From Straminergon stramineum (Eukaryota > Streptophyta > Bryopsida > Hypnales > Calliergonaceae): a DNA stretch of 64,000 bases. The stretch lies in the NCBI GenBank assembly GCA_963920665.1, contig OY987273.1, positions 14,262,501-14,326,500 of the forward strand. Reading direction: 5' to 3'. Position 1 is the stretch's first letter. Every line of letters starts with the position of its first letter. A program made the position numbers and the translations under genes. The notes under the pieces are model-generated. The model was not told where the DNA came from. It searched no databases and was given only the letters and a program-made list of their open reading frames with translations. This document shows positions 10,923-23,325 of the stretch, piece after piece.

Positions 10923-13900
10923 ATGAGCAAGGATTGGTCTGGTTGGTATGGTATCCCATCAATCGGTAAGGTAAAGTGCAAGGCTTGCAACTCGGTGTTT
11001 GCAAAGAAGATAAGCCATATGTTGAGCCATTTAGGATATGAAGGCCCATCAGGTGTTCATGATACAGGAGTGAATCTTTATTTGCAATTGATGCTGGATG
11101 TTCGAATCCTATTTCTTCGATCTAATGGGGCATTCCCGCAAAGATCGATCATTGACAATGTAAATGTTGGTAGCATGCATATGGTCGAGAGGGATTTTTC
11201 AAATGAGAGGGGTATGACACGTTCTACTCAAGAGGACTCATGCGCAGCACCGGAAGAATTTGTTGGTGTAGGATCCAAAGTAAACCGAACTATAAAAACA
11301 TCCAGTGATCGTGACACTCCAAGGGCATCAGGTAGTAGACCTCAAAGACAGAGTAGTCTAGTGGATGGCTTTGATTCCGCAGGAAAACGCAATTTGAATG
11401 TAGTGTGGGCCAATTTCTTTTATGCGGCAAACATACCATTTGCCGTAGCTCGAAATCCGACATTTAAAGAAGTAGTGAGAAAAACAGCTGAGTACCGTAG
11501 GCCCTACGCTCCACCATTGTATCATGATTTACGCCATAAATTGCTTGACCAAGCAAAGACCGACATCAAAACAAAGCTTCATAGTCAAATCGAAGATAGC
11601 ATTCGGAAGTTTGGAGCAACATTGTCTATTGATGGATGGAGCTTGGTTACCAATCGACCATTGATAAATGCCATGCTTGTATCTTCTGTAGGTGAGCAAT
11701 TTCTGAGATTGGTGGATACAAGTAGAATCGAAAAGAATGCTCCTTTTTTGGCCTCTATCTTGGAAAATTTTATAGAACAAATAGGCCCCACAAATGTTGT
11801 GCAAGAGACTATAGACAACGCTCCTGTAAATCCAGCAGCATGGAATATGGTGTCTAGTAAATATCCGCACATTTTCTTTCAAGGTTGTGTGGTGCACGCC
11901 TTGAATTTGTTGCTTCAAGATTGGGGGAAGCAAGAATGGTTGAAGGAGCTAGTGGAAAAGGCCCAAACCGTTGTGAAGTTCTTCCGATTGCAGCATATGC
12001 CACTAGCTATATTTCAAAAGCACGAAACGAAGAATAGCTTATTGATGTCGGTGAAAAGAAGATTTGCCTCCAATTTCTTTATGATTTCTCGTTTGTTGAA
12101 GGTCAAGACTGGATTGCAACAAAGTGTGGTGGATTCACAATGGGTAGAATATGTGCTCAAGTTACAGGACACGAAGAACGCAAAATCTCGTACAGAGTCT
12201 CGAGAGGTGAAGAAGACAATTTTAGATGAGCATTTTTGGGCCCGTGCCACTTATTTCCGAGAATTGATGGCTCCTGTGGTGTTTGGTCTACGGGATTTGG
12301 ATGCAAAAACACCATGCATGGGCAAGATATTGCACATCATGAGGAATTTAGAGAAGCATGTCTTCTCTTTACGACAAGAGTCTTTTGGTTTGTCCTTGGA
12401 CTTAGCCATTCCTATCGAAAAGGTGTTTGGTAAGCGACGTGAAATGGTAGAGACCGATCTACATTATGAAGGAGCTCTTTTGAACCCTTACCTTCTTCAC
12501 GATAAAGAACTAGCTAACAATCAAGATGCAACAGATGCATGCAAGCGCATTATCAGGAAAATATGTCAACCAGGAACTTATCTTGACGTAGTGAAGGAAT
12601 TTGTAGCATTTCGACACCGAGATCCTCCGTTCCATGACATGTTGGATCTGGTCAAGCAGAAATTGTCAGCACATACTTGGTGGGATTTTGAAGGTGCATG
12701 TGGTAAGCTCATTGCTCCAATTGCAAAGAGGATTTTGGCCCAACCGGTGTCATCATCTTCATGTGAATGAAATTGGAGTAACTACTCTTTTGTTCACAAC
12801 AAATCCCGAAACAAGTTGAGGCCACAGAGAGGAGCCGATTTGGTATATGTATATACCAATTCCATAGCTGCATCGAAGGAGAAGGATGAAAAGAAGTGGT
12901 ACCATGACAACATGGAGTCCGAAGATTCGGAAGGGCCTATCTCGAAAGACAAGGATGATGAATCTGTATCTGATGATAGAGATGCTGTGAATTATGATAT
13001 GCACAATTCTGACGAAGAAATGTTTGAGACTCCTAATCAAAACAATGAAGACTTCGGAGTCAAGGATGGAGACATGTATGAGTTTCGATCAGATGAGGAT
13101 GATTGCGGGCTTGATGATGATGTACCTTCGATAGCTAGATTTGTGGATGGAACCGGATTCATGAGTAGCAAAAATCTTCTACCAAACGTGGAGGATACGT
13201 ATGTAGAGATAAGGGCGACCAATAGGACAACGGTTGCGAATGATGGGAATCTTGAAAAGGATGAAGTGATTCCCATTTCCGATGCTCCATCCCCGATAAT
13301 GGCGGTAGAAAAAAATGACCAACATGAAGAGAAAGAAGGATGTGAGGTGAACGTTGAAATGAACGTGTCCAATGGAATTGTTGCGTCAATAGTGGTATCG
13401 GCAAGCAAGAAATGTGTTGAAGCAAATATTGGAAATGCCAAACCACACGAAGTACAAGACAATGTTGAAGCATGTTCGATGGAGTCAAGCAGCCCAATTT
13501 TTGTCAACAATGGTGTTGGCAAAATACACCTCATGGAAGATTCTCCCGAACCACCACGTAGCACTCCTCCACATGCACTATTTAAAAGTGATGCCACGAC
13601 ATTGGATGGTTCAAGGAAATCACGGCTTGGAAAAAGACATTTGTCTCCTATGAAAGAGATGAGTTCCGGAGGCAATCCAAGTCGAATCATTTTATCATGT
13701 ACCGATGATGATGATAAGGATGAGACATTGGCTTCAATGTTTATTCAACATCGGGGCCATCCACCACGCCATTCCTTGAAATCATTAGGCCACACATCGC
13801 AGTCTTTCAAGGCAATGCAATTAATTATTCTAGGAGTGCCAAAAGCAGAGATATCACAGGGTGAAGACTCCATTAAAGCTCGTAAAAAAAGAATGATACA

Positions 13901-14225
13901 ACCCTTTGCTACCTCTCCAAGCAAGAGACCGAATGTGGGTAGAACCCCACTTGATACCTATCAAGTGGGGTCAAAGAAGAAAATGAAAACAATCCCTAGC
14001 CTTAAGGAAGGCATTGGTAAGGCTATATTAAGAGCCAAAATGGAGAAGAAGACCGGTAGATCAATGAGATCATTGACATCTACCCAAGTACAAAAAGGAG
14101 TGAAAATTGTACAATCTTCATCAAACGACATGGAAGAGACATCTAGCGATGAAGACGACCAATGGGGAACTAGATGTGAGAGTAGCGGGGCTGAGGTGAA
14201 AGGAGATAGTGATTACAAGCCTTAG
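10923..14225 (+). pseudogene. hAT-family transposase (BED-like finger, DUF659, C-terminal dimerisation), one in-frame TGA
   Basis: One frame of 1,101 codons runs from ATG 10923 to TAG 14225 and is broken only by TGA at 12768 (codon 616). The N-terminus has a BED-like zinc finger (VKCKACNSVF...SHMLSHLG). A DUF659-type RNase H-like core follows with SIDGWS (Asp237), TIDNAP (Asp298) and the C-x2-H of CVVHALNLLL (Cys322/His325), matching hAT catalytic landmarks. WWDFEG...APIAKRILAQPVSSSSCE then meets the stop exactly where hAT proteins have Arg in SSxCERNWS; the family sequence resumes at once (NWSNYSFVHNKSRNKL). The last ~430 residues are an acidic then Ser/Lys-rich tail. The product would cut and paste its element in the nucleus. 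Restoring one Arg codon would give full length, so decay is recent or readthrough occurs; CGA to TGA is the simplest event. Confidence 0.85.
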
Positions 14226-14700
14226 AGATTCAAGGGATGTAGGCTTAGGTGTTTAGGTGCTTATGATAAATTGAGCATGTAATGGCAATTGATTGTTTGA
14301 AGTTTCTATTGCAGTTGGAGTTTGCTTATTGATGTTGAAAATATGATTATTTTTTTTTTAATTGCAAAACCAAGAAGAAGTCCCCCCCAAAATTGATTGT
14401 GTTCCTCTTTCTTTGTATGAAGCATGATACATTGCAAGATACATATACAATGCAACAATTTTGACTTCATGATTGTCATAGAATCATAGATTTGGTAATT
14501 TTCAAGGTGAAGAGAATTTTGAATTTTTTTTTTAATCCTTTCCCTTGATAATTCATAATTGCAATTATAGTGTACAATTTTTTTGGTTGAGTACACTACA
14601 AAGGATAGTTCATAACTCCATATGTTATTGTAAAAAGCATTCAAGGAATCAAAGTTTACTTGAAGGAGTTGAAACTTTGTATTAAATAACTAGCCACTAG
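14226..14700. other. 3' flank of the hAT gene, non-coding
   Basis: AT-rich; nothing recognised. It lies between the hAT stop and GC-rich island 5. Confidence 0.4.
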
Positions 14701-14830
14701 CCGCCCGTCCGCCCGTTTGCATTTACCCAGGGTAAATTTGCAGACGGTGTTTTTTACCCACCGGAGACGCAGCATCCGCAGGGTCCGGACGTCCGGACGT
14801 CTGATTTTTGGACGCGATTTTGCCCGGGAC
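14701..14830. repeat. GC-rich island 5 with two palindromes
   Basis: A short CGTCCG-rich island. It contains a perfect inverted repeat, ATTTACCC (14721-14728) and GGGTAAAT (14730-14737) with a single-base centre, and a doubled palindrome GTCCGGACGTCCGGACGTC at 14783-14801. With island 4 it brackets the hAT gene, so it may be the subterminal region of the hAT element. I could not find an 8-bp target duplication or clear terminal repeats. Confidence 0.5.
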
Positions 14831-15710
14831 ACTCACTTTCGTCAACCCTACTTGTATCCCTACATTGTTTTCTGTTTTGTAGTTGTTCTTGATAATTCTA
14901 TGGTTTGTGCAGCTCCATTTTAGAAAAAAAGTTTCCTATCTATGATTTAGGGTGGATTTTCATGCATGAAAAACCCAATTCACGAAGTCGACATGCATTG
15001 GATTTCAAAGTTTCTCAGCGGCTTTATTGGGGGATTGCAATGAGCATGGCTCCACTACCTGCCATTTAGGCAGCAATTTAGTCTATCTGTGGAGCTCCAT
15101 TTCAACATTCTAATGTGATTGAACGGGGTGGGAAGGGAGGAGTTGAATTGTGTCAAGGCTATCCCTCCTCGTAAAACCTTTGTTTTGGGTATATACTATG
15201 CTTAAGAATTGTATTGCATTTACAATATAGATTTGGATTGCATTGTTTGTTTGTCGTGTTTCTTCATGGTCCAATCAAATGTGTGAATCCTACTTTAGAC
15301 TATGGAGGAAGCCACCGAGCAAACACCAATTCCTAGTTGTACTGTGCATACATTTTGTATGCATTGCATTGTAATTTCGTGCTAGTCATACTATTTTCAG
15401 AGGTGTAGAATTCCCCTTCACTATGATTTCTTCGTATTAGTAGATGGTTTTAGTAAACTTCCACATATTTACTTTTATTTCCTCTCCAAGAAAATGTTCT
15501 AGGTGTAGGGTTTAGATCTCTATGGCATTGTTCTCTATCCACTTTCTCATTTCCCTTACGATCTAATCAAATTCGTTAATTGCACTTTAGGTTATGGATG
15601 ATAGGTCTCACTTAACCCTGCATCCTAGTTGTACTTTGCGTACTCCGCTTCTAAGCATTCTATTAAATTTTCTGATCATGCTTTTAATTTTGGGTGCAAA
15701 ACTAAACAAA
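14831..15710. other. Non-coding, nothing recognised
   Basis: AT-rich spacer upstream of the next element gene. An upstream ATG in the same frame at 15594 gives a hydrophobic leader of about 39 residues, but the ATG at 15711 (MARVRGKGF) looks the more natural start. Confidence 0.4.
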
Positions 15711-17390
15711 ATGGCTAGAGTGAGAGGCAAAGGGTTTGCCTTGATACTGCGGGCACGTTCAACCACAGAGACCTCTAGGGACAAGGAGGTAGTGGAAGAT
15801 GATGAGGAACTTGTAGAAGCGGAGGTGAGTGAGGATAGTAAGGAAGGCGACGAAGGCGAGGGTACTTAGGAGGGTAATGCTAGTGACAGAAGCCAAGACT
15901 GCAAGGGCAGTGATGGCAACTTCAAGGGTGAAGGCTGTGAGGAGGGTGACGGCAACACCAGTGGAGACGATGGGGAGTTCGATGTTGACTATGAGCGGGA
16001 ATAGCTCTCTAAACCCCCACTGCTATTCACCAGGGTTGATTTTGTAAAGAAGTATATATTCAAGGACGAACAACAACTTCCAAATCGCTTAACAAAGTAG
16101 CAAGGCAAACAATTTGATGATAGAAAATGCGTGGCCCTATTTGGACTGCCAATGGGGAAAGGTGGACGTTATGGCTACAATTGGAAGGAAGTGAAGTTAG
16201 AGAGGGTCTAGAAGAGGATTAAAGAGCTCCTATTAGCGCTCTATCAACGAGGATTTCCACGTACTTTGCTTCGTCACAAGATGGCTTGGGGGATTGTTTT
16301 GGAAGAAGAAAATATAGCGGTCAATTAGGCTGCGTATGGGGAAGAAACAAACAAGACTCAACAACAAGCTCACAGGAGAAATCTTATTAGGTTGGAGAAG
16401 ATGAATGCAAAGGTGAAGTAGATTGGTAAGGTAGGTCGCACTGCTTGGGGAAAACTTCACGTGGACCACCGAGAGTTGTAGTTAGAGGTTTGCGAGGGGA
16501 GAGGGAGCTCAATAGGTGGAATAGTTTTGGAGGAAGAAGAGTGCAATTCCAGATTGGAATATTTGGGTCGATTGTTGATGGTGGAGAACTTAGAGCTCAA
16601 GGTAGGGATGGATGCTAAGCAAGAGGCTTCTACAGCAAAAGAATCGCATGTCGAGACTTTGAATCACCACAGGGGAATAGTGAAGATTATGAAGTTGAAA
16701 CAAAAGAGTGACAAGAAACAATTACATGCACTGACTAAGGATGCAACAATGAACTTGAAGTTAAGGGAGAAGGTAAATGTGTACAATGATTTAGTACATG
16801 GCATATAAAAGAAAGTGAAGAAGTTGGAGAAGTCGGCCTCTACTTTAGAAGAGACTCTCTACCTCAAACGCCACCAAGTTGTCAAAATGCGGATGCAGGT
16901 TCATGCTTTGCAGGAGGAACATGCTTACCTTGGCCGTGCATCATGTGGTTTTCACTTGCAACCATTGCCGTTGGTGTACATTGCAAGGGAAGCAGGCAGT
17001 GGAGGAGGTTCCATCCAAGTAGGCGATTGCTTCTTGTGTGGTTTTCCCTTCCCTCATTCAGAGATGGTTGTCTCTACTTGTAGACACCTTTATCACCCAT
17101 GGTGTGCATTGGTAAACTTCACTAAGGGCACAAAATGCTTTGCTTTGGGTTGCAAGCAAATTCAACCAATGGAATGGATTATGAGTTTTGTTTGGAGAGG
17201 TGTTCATGGCTATAGATGTCTTGGAGGTGGAAGTGAAGAGTGGACAAAGTTAACGACAAAGTGTGCAACTACTAGCACTAGAGGATTAGCAACTAGGAGT
17301 GACGTAGCAACAAAATTTTGTACAACCATCCATCAATGTAAAATAGTTGTTAAGGAAGAAGGTGATATTGTTCAACCGCATTTTGATTAG
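15711..17390 (+). pseudogene. Second coiled-coil plus RING-H2-like transposon gene, eight in-frame stops
   Basis: One frame continues from ATG 15711 to TAG 17388-17390 with no frameshift but eight stops: TAG at 15867, 16002, 16098, 16209, 16326, 16419, 16479 and TAA at 16806. No TGA occurs. The order is: a basic start, an acidic Glu/Asp-rich segment, a segment with CVALFGLPMGKGGRYGYNWK, a long heptad-rich coiled coil (about 16.5-16.9 kb), and a zinc-finger pattern C-x2-C-x13-C-x-H-x2-H-x2-C-x11-C-x4-C at about 17030-17155 (FLCGFPF...STCRHLYHPWC). The layout matches the coiled coil plus finger of the 6.5-9.9 kb gene, though sequence identity is low, so they seem distant members of one protein family. 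Function is unknown. A RING-like finger could recruit ubiquitin enzymes, but that is untested inference. Confidence 0.55.
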
Positions 17391-19151
17391 TAAACCTTCA
17401 CACTGATTGGTATACATAGTGAAAGCTATTTACACTTTTGTTACTTTCACGTGGTTTGTTTAGCTTAGGATTGAGAGGAATGTAGATTACGTAGTACTAG
17501 TTGTATAGTTTGTATCAAGCCAAGTCAATTCTATACATTTTTTTTATGTTTTATACAAATATTTATCGAAAGGGTATTTGGAGATCACTACTTTGTACTT
17601 GTTGTTTACTATTGCCCTTCTAGTTGTATTGTTTGTATTCTTATATCTCAAGTTTGTACAATTCAATAATATTTGAGATACATTGTTACACACATGTGTT
17701 CTAGGGGTCCTTAATTTGTACTTCATGTTTTATATTGTCCTTCTTGTTGTACATGATGTAGTATAGTTAATACAATTTGTATAGGTTTCCATGTTGTTAG
17801 TACTTAGGCAGTCATTGTAGTATTCTAGTACATTTTGTTCTGACGTGGATTGTATCATTTGTATAAAGATTCTATATAAATTACACGAAGTTGTACATTT
17901 TGTACTGTGACTTGTAACATGTTTTTAGGTTTGTACCCAAATCTGCAATATAACATGGTTTATTGAATTGAAGATTGTATTTTGGTGTAGGGCTTGTTTC
18001 CTCAGATGGAGAAGGAGGGAGAGGAAATTCCACCGCGGGTATAGTTGATGATTAAGACGGGGGTAGTGAAGAATATAGTAGCAAAGAGGAAGGATCCGGT
18101 TTTAGGGTAGAAGAACAACAAAAGGCAACATTCTTAGCACCGCTAGTATCACCTACACCAATAGCAGCTCGATATTATTTCCGAATCTTCCAGTCAATTT
18201 GTTGTTGTTCTTGTATGTGTGTAGTGTAACCTCCAAAGTACGTTACATACTGGGTTTACAATATGATGTGTTGGAATGTAGGACGGAGGCACTCCCCTCC
18301 AATTCAGCCAATGCTGGAGAAGGGAAGGATCACTAGGTGGTACGGGGCTGTTTTGATTCCTTCTATATTGGTTGTGAGGAATGCACTAGGGCACTACAAA
18401 ATATAGGAGAACACATCCCTGCGTATGATCCCTAAATCCTCAGTAGTTTCTATCCTCTCCTATAAAGTCTTTATATTTTCACAACTTACTAGATATCCCA
18501 ATATGCGTTTTGTTTCTACAGATATTTTATGTGTGTTCCTAGGGTGTGAGAAGGGTTGAAGGAAGAGATATAGGTCAGTATCACCATATAAAGCTTAATA
18601 GATTTAAGGCCTTAGTCGTTTATTTGAGACAAGCTACTGCCTCATTTTAATTCCCTTCTATATTTAGAAAACAAAAGAGTTCATTAAATTGAGACAATTC
18701 AATAAATTGAGACTTTAAAATGTCGAAGTACATATTTAATTAATTTACTATTGCTATAAATAGCAGGAAAAAGCCGCATTTATCTTTTGAACACTTTTAT
18801 TTCATTAAAAATATACACTTTAAATCATGCAAGATGTCATCAATTGAGACATTTCTTGAAATTGAGAGGTGCATCTACGAAAGGACTAATCTTTAGGTTG
18901 TTGATACCAAACTTTAACATCTAAAACATCTTTATTACAAAAAATTCAAATGAATACACTTAATGCAGAACATTGGAGAAAAATAAGAAGATAAAATATA
19001 CTATTAATAGAAATCAACAATTGTAACACAATCAAACTACCTTAATAAAATGGACAAAATATATTTCTGCGAACATCTCAAAACATGTAAATGCAAAGTC
19101 CATGCCACTTCACACCCTACAACAAAAACTACTTATATACCTACACACTAT
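17391..19151 (+). pseudogene. AT-rich DNA with possible exon remnants near 18.0-18.5 kb
   Basis: Most of this stretch shows nothing. Around 18,030-18,190 one plus frame reads GIVDD, stop (TAA), then DGGSEEYSSKEEGSGF and continues open to about SPTPIAARYYFRIFQS, which looks coding. Around 18,285-18,465 a second open segment follows a possible acceptor (GGAATGTAG). They could be downstream exons of the 15.7-17.4 kb gene or part of another element. Neither segment is recognised. Confidence 0.25.
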
Positions 19152-22100
19152 TCATCCTTCCGCCATAGACTCATCATCGTCTGAATTAGCTGTGAAGGCT
19201 TCCACTGATGCTTTGATGATGTCAATTTGTGGCTTCGGAATTACCACCCTTCGATCTAAAGTGCCCTCTCGCATACGTGGCTTCCAAGCGGTCATGATAC
19301 AATTTGTGCTCGACCACGTTGGCTTTATTGCTCGATTTTCTCACCACACATTCCCATTTTTTGTGTCCCATCCTCATATGTTTCAATGTTAATGTGTGGA
19401 TCTGAAGTTGGCATCCAATATTGGATTTGGATCATATTCATATGCCTTGGATCCGGATTTGGATTCGTAATGGCTCTAGCAAGTCGTAATGGCTTGGAGT
19501 CACCATTAGCAAGCTGCACCACAACAAAATAATCTGTGAACATATCGCGATTAACACGGAAAGAAGCACGGGGACGATCATACCTTCGTCCAACAAAGGG
19601 TGCATCCTCTGCATCCCCTTTAGGTAGTGTACCATCCCTATCCCTACGATCTGCCTCATCATGGATGATCCTCAAAGCCGGCCAGAATTCATGTAGTAAT
19701 GTCTCATGCGGCTCTAGAGGTGCATCAAGAGTTGTTCGAACACCTTTCCAATACTCTTTTATAGGGCCATTCTTCCTCCTAAATTCTCTAGATTGGTCAT
19801 CGTCTACCATTCCGCTCTAGTGTGCAATGAAACCGTTCAAACCTCTCTTGATCTCATCGAGAGAATGCATCTTCTTGGAAACTAAAGGTGGTGGATCATC
19901 GCTTGGAACTATTGGACGCCCATCTTTAGTCTCAGACCACAAACAAATTCCGTTGCCGTGCTCTGGCAACCACTTCTTGTCCGTACACAGATTTTTATAC
20001 TCCATCAAAGGCCATCCACTGAAATCCATATAAAACTTGAACTGCTGGGATCTAGAATGACCTTCCAAAAAATCTCCTCCTGTGCCCAAATACCCATCTA
20101 CATATCACTTGAAATTAGGAACTTTCTCGATGAGATGAGGAATGACGGGGTGCATTTGGCAATCCATGAAGGATTTCATGAGTTTCGGAAGTATTGGATA
20201 GTTGTTTGTCTTCAATTTAGTACTCCATCAACCAAAAAGAGCGTCAATGTCTTCATGAGTGTGCCCAACAATTAGGAAATTGATGTACACTTTGCGGAAA
20301 ATCCCTTTGTATACAAGTAGGGAACAAAAAGCAAAAATCTATCTATTCTTATTGTCCCCTAATGCATTATCCAACTGCAAAGTCAATATTGGTGGTAAAG
20401 GTTGAGTTGGAATTGATTCTTCCGAAGGAAGAAAGAGAGATTCCAAGCAAATATTTGCCTCTTCCAAAATCGCCTTAGTTAATGTGGATTGCGTCTCCTT
20501 TTCAGAGAATAACTTGTGCAATGAATTCTTTGGTGGTTCTTCAACATCACGCAACAACTTTGCAATGGACCCAATGGTATGATTTTAGTTTGTTGGAAAA
20601 ATGTCTAAACTGTAGTCTGCATATTGAACATCCCCATGCCCATGAGCAATCATATTCATAATTGCAACGGGTATTTTCATGTAGGAATCTGTTGCTTTGG
20701 TCTTGTGAGAGAAGTGTGGAGAAGCGGTCTTGGAGTGATCCATTTTATCATGGATAATGGTTAGCATCTTCTTAGGATATGTTTCAGAAATATGCCGATT
20801 CACATAGTACAGTTCTGTGAACCATTATATTGGTTCACTATTTAAAAATCCAAAAATATAAACATTAGGCATGAATTTATAAATCTGAAAGTGTTAATAC
20901 TCCGGATTAAGCCATAACCATCAATTAAGGAGTTTTCCGCTAAATAGCAATGGAAACTTCATGAAATTAGGGCAAGATGCTAGAAAATGCAATTAGGAGG
21001 AAATTAGGGGAAACTCTAGGGAAAAAATGGGGAGTTAAAACTAAAAAGAGGTTAAGCAAGAATTGGTAGAGTAACCAAATTAGGCTAATGGTAAAATGAT
21101 GAGAAAATGAAAACAAAAAATGAAAAATGAAAATGAAAACAAAAGACTAGACGTAGGAAATGAAACTAAAAGTAAATTAAAAACCACAAAAATAAGAAAT
21201 AAGAAAAAAAAAACACAAAAGAAGTTAGTTAAACTAAAACTAAGACTTAAACACTGGTGTAGTGGATAAAACACTAAAATAGTGCTACAAACACTAAAAT
21301 AAGATTTTACAGCAAGTTAGAGGGGGGAACACTAAAATAGAGCAATTTACACTAAATTAGCGGATTTACAGTAACCTAGCGCGATTTGCACTAATTTGGC
21401 GCATTTTGCACCAAATTAGTGGATTAACAGTGAATTAGTGTAGGATGAAAGTAGTTTAGAAAAGTAATCTGTTAGGAAGTTGGATATAGGCAAAATTAGG
21501 GTTTGGAGCCCTCTCTCTCTCAACTTTTGTGTGAACTTGAGATGTGTGTGTGTTTTGAGAGGAAGGTTGTGATTTGTGAGCTATTGAAGCATGAATTGCA
21601 AAAGAGTAGGGTAGGGGAAGATTAGGACAATTTGTCAAGTAGGTTTCACCATTTTTTTTGAAAGAAAATGGGTGAAAAATGAAGGGGTGTGAGGTCAGAT
21701 GGGAAAGTGCTTGGGAAGGGGGAAAAATTGTGAGTTGAGATTGAAGGGTCAACTTTGAGGGCTGATTTCAGGAGCGTGGAGAATTTAATGAAGCTGAAAT
21801 TTGGAGGGATGGAGCGCATTGAAATTATCTTTCTGAAAAGCTATGGCTCGCCCAATTCGGAGTCAAAACGCGACGGTGGTAGACGATTTTGTGCGGGGAG
21901 GTTGGCTGCCACAACAATGGAAGACTACCAACTTTGGCGGGCAATGGCGGGAGAACAACATGGCTGAATCAGCTGAAATTTGAAGGGCTGGTGCGCCTTG
22001 AAGTTGGCTTTCCAAAAAGTCTAAGATCGACTCATTTGGAGCAAGGACAAGAAAATGGCGGCTGTTTTTGTGGAAGAGGGTCTGCTGCCCTTGGAGGAGG

Positions 22101-23325
22101 CATAATTTGAGGTTTTTTGTGTAATCCTTCACAATTTTAATTGAATCATTGCAATTTTAATTGCACCTTGCTAAGAAGATATTGTAAGTGTAATGGTTGT
22201 TGAGTGAGGATGGTTGGTGTGATTGCAAGTGCATGAATGTGAATCTCAATTTTTAGGGTTTGGGTGAGATGTGATGTGCTGTGATTAGTACTTAGAATCA
22301 CATTTAGGTCATTTTGAGCCCCAAAATGCACATTTGAGGTAGATTTTGGCATACAAAGTGGTTACAATGTATTTGAGAACTTAATTGGATGATAGTAGGT
22401 TGTTAGTGGGTGTATTTGGTGATGTGAGATGGATTGCCTCCTTCTTACTTAGAATTACTTAGGTCAAATTCATTCAAAAGTCTCATTGTTGGAGTCCATT
22501 GCTCGGAACGCAATCTAGGTAGGTGTCCCATACACTCCCCACTGGCCAACTCTAGGGGGTTTCTCCACCTTGCGGTGGAAAAGCCTCATAAGTTCTCTAT
22601 GGGCCCTTTGGCCCACAAGGTGGGTATCCAAAGCAACGGTCCACCTCTCTTGTGCATACGAAAGTGGATTGCATGTATTCCTCAATTGCTTGTATTTATC
22701 ACACAAGCCACATCGAGCGAAACTGTCTTCATGTGTTTTTGGAGCAAATTCTGGGAAAGAAGCATGTTGAATGTTGCTCAAGCCACTCAAAGAAATTAGT
22801 TGCAAATTTAAAGTTGCATTGGCCTCATTGATTTTTGATAATTGATCACTCCAACAAAATGCAGATGGCAAAACCATTGCAGGGACTTTCTCCCCTGATT
22901 CGAGTGTCTTCATTTTGTGTGGCATTTTGTCAGCTTTAGAAACCACTAATGTTCGAAGTGTCGCAGTAGTTTGTACAGTATGTTTCCTTGGTTTTTTGGA
23001 CCCCAAATTCCCATGCGCCTCTGCTTGCTTCCCATCCTTGGCCATCTCTTTGTACCTATAAAAGGTAGCTTTTGAACCCCCATGAATGGTCCACCATCTA
23101 GTGGACACACTTCCCTTCCTTTCAAGGTAATCTACTCCTTGCCAACAAGATCTTTGTGGATCTACCTATGCACCTCAAGAAGACACTTCTTTCGAGCATA
23201 TACTCCATCGTTTACATGGAGTTGAGAATGAATGGCTTGAATTTGCCCACGTGAAAAAGGTTGCAAACAATTGTTTGGACAACAAGTTTTGGTAGAGACT
23301 TCAGTGATTGCTTGAGGAACAAGGA
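19152..23325 (-). pseudogene. DUF7869-type transposon gene, interrupted
   Basis: Read right to left. From about 23,320 the frame gives TCCPNNCLQPF, a region ending GREVCP, a frameshift near 23.09 kb, then SKATFYRYKEMAKDG and a Cys motif FARCGLCDKYKQLRNTC followed by LDTHLVGQRAHRELMRLF (22.6 kb). After a 1.7-kb gap the frame resumes at 20.8 kb with KKMLTIIHDKMDHSKTASPHF, LQLDNALGDNKNR (20.35 kb), IFAFCSLLV and INFLIVGHTHEDIDALFG (about 20.22-20.28 kb). The D-x2-D-x-x-K, LDN-x2-GDNKN and GHTHEDID blocks are the hallmarks of the DUF7869 family, widespread in element-like proteins and of unknown biochemical role. The C-terminal half runs to TGA 19152 after a shift near 19.3 kb and ends in an acidic SDDDESMAEG. 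In-frame stops (about five TAG, one TAA, two TGA) again sit where Gln or Arg is plausible. Confidence 0.65.
20805..22514. other. Non-coding insert or intron inside the DUF7869-type gene, with an imperfect duplication
   Basis: This stretch separates the Cys-motif part from the DUF7869 core. Bases about 21,765-21,900 and 21,955-22,085 are an imperfect direct duplication; both contain AAATTTG(G/A)AGG followed by GCGC(A/C)TTGAA(A/G)TT. At 21,250-21,430 short ACACTAAAAT(A/T)AG units recur. It may be a large intron or a later insertion; no splice sites could be assigned with confidence. Confidence 0.4.

Noticed and set aside
15711..17390. A genetic code with TAG/TAA read as Gln
   Set aside because: Eight TAG/TAA and no TGA in this frame fits that idea, but other genes in the window have TGA too, frameshifts occur, and a captured cellular gene carries the same stops. 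C-to-T decay explains all of it.
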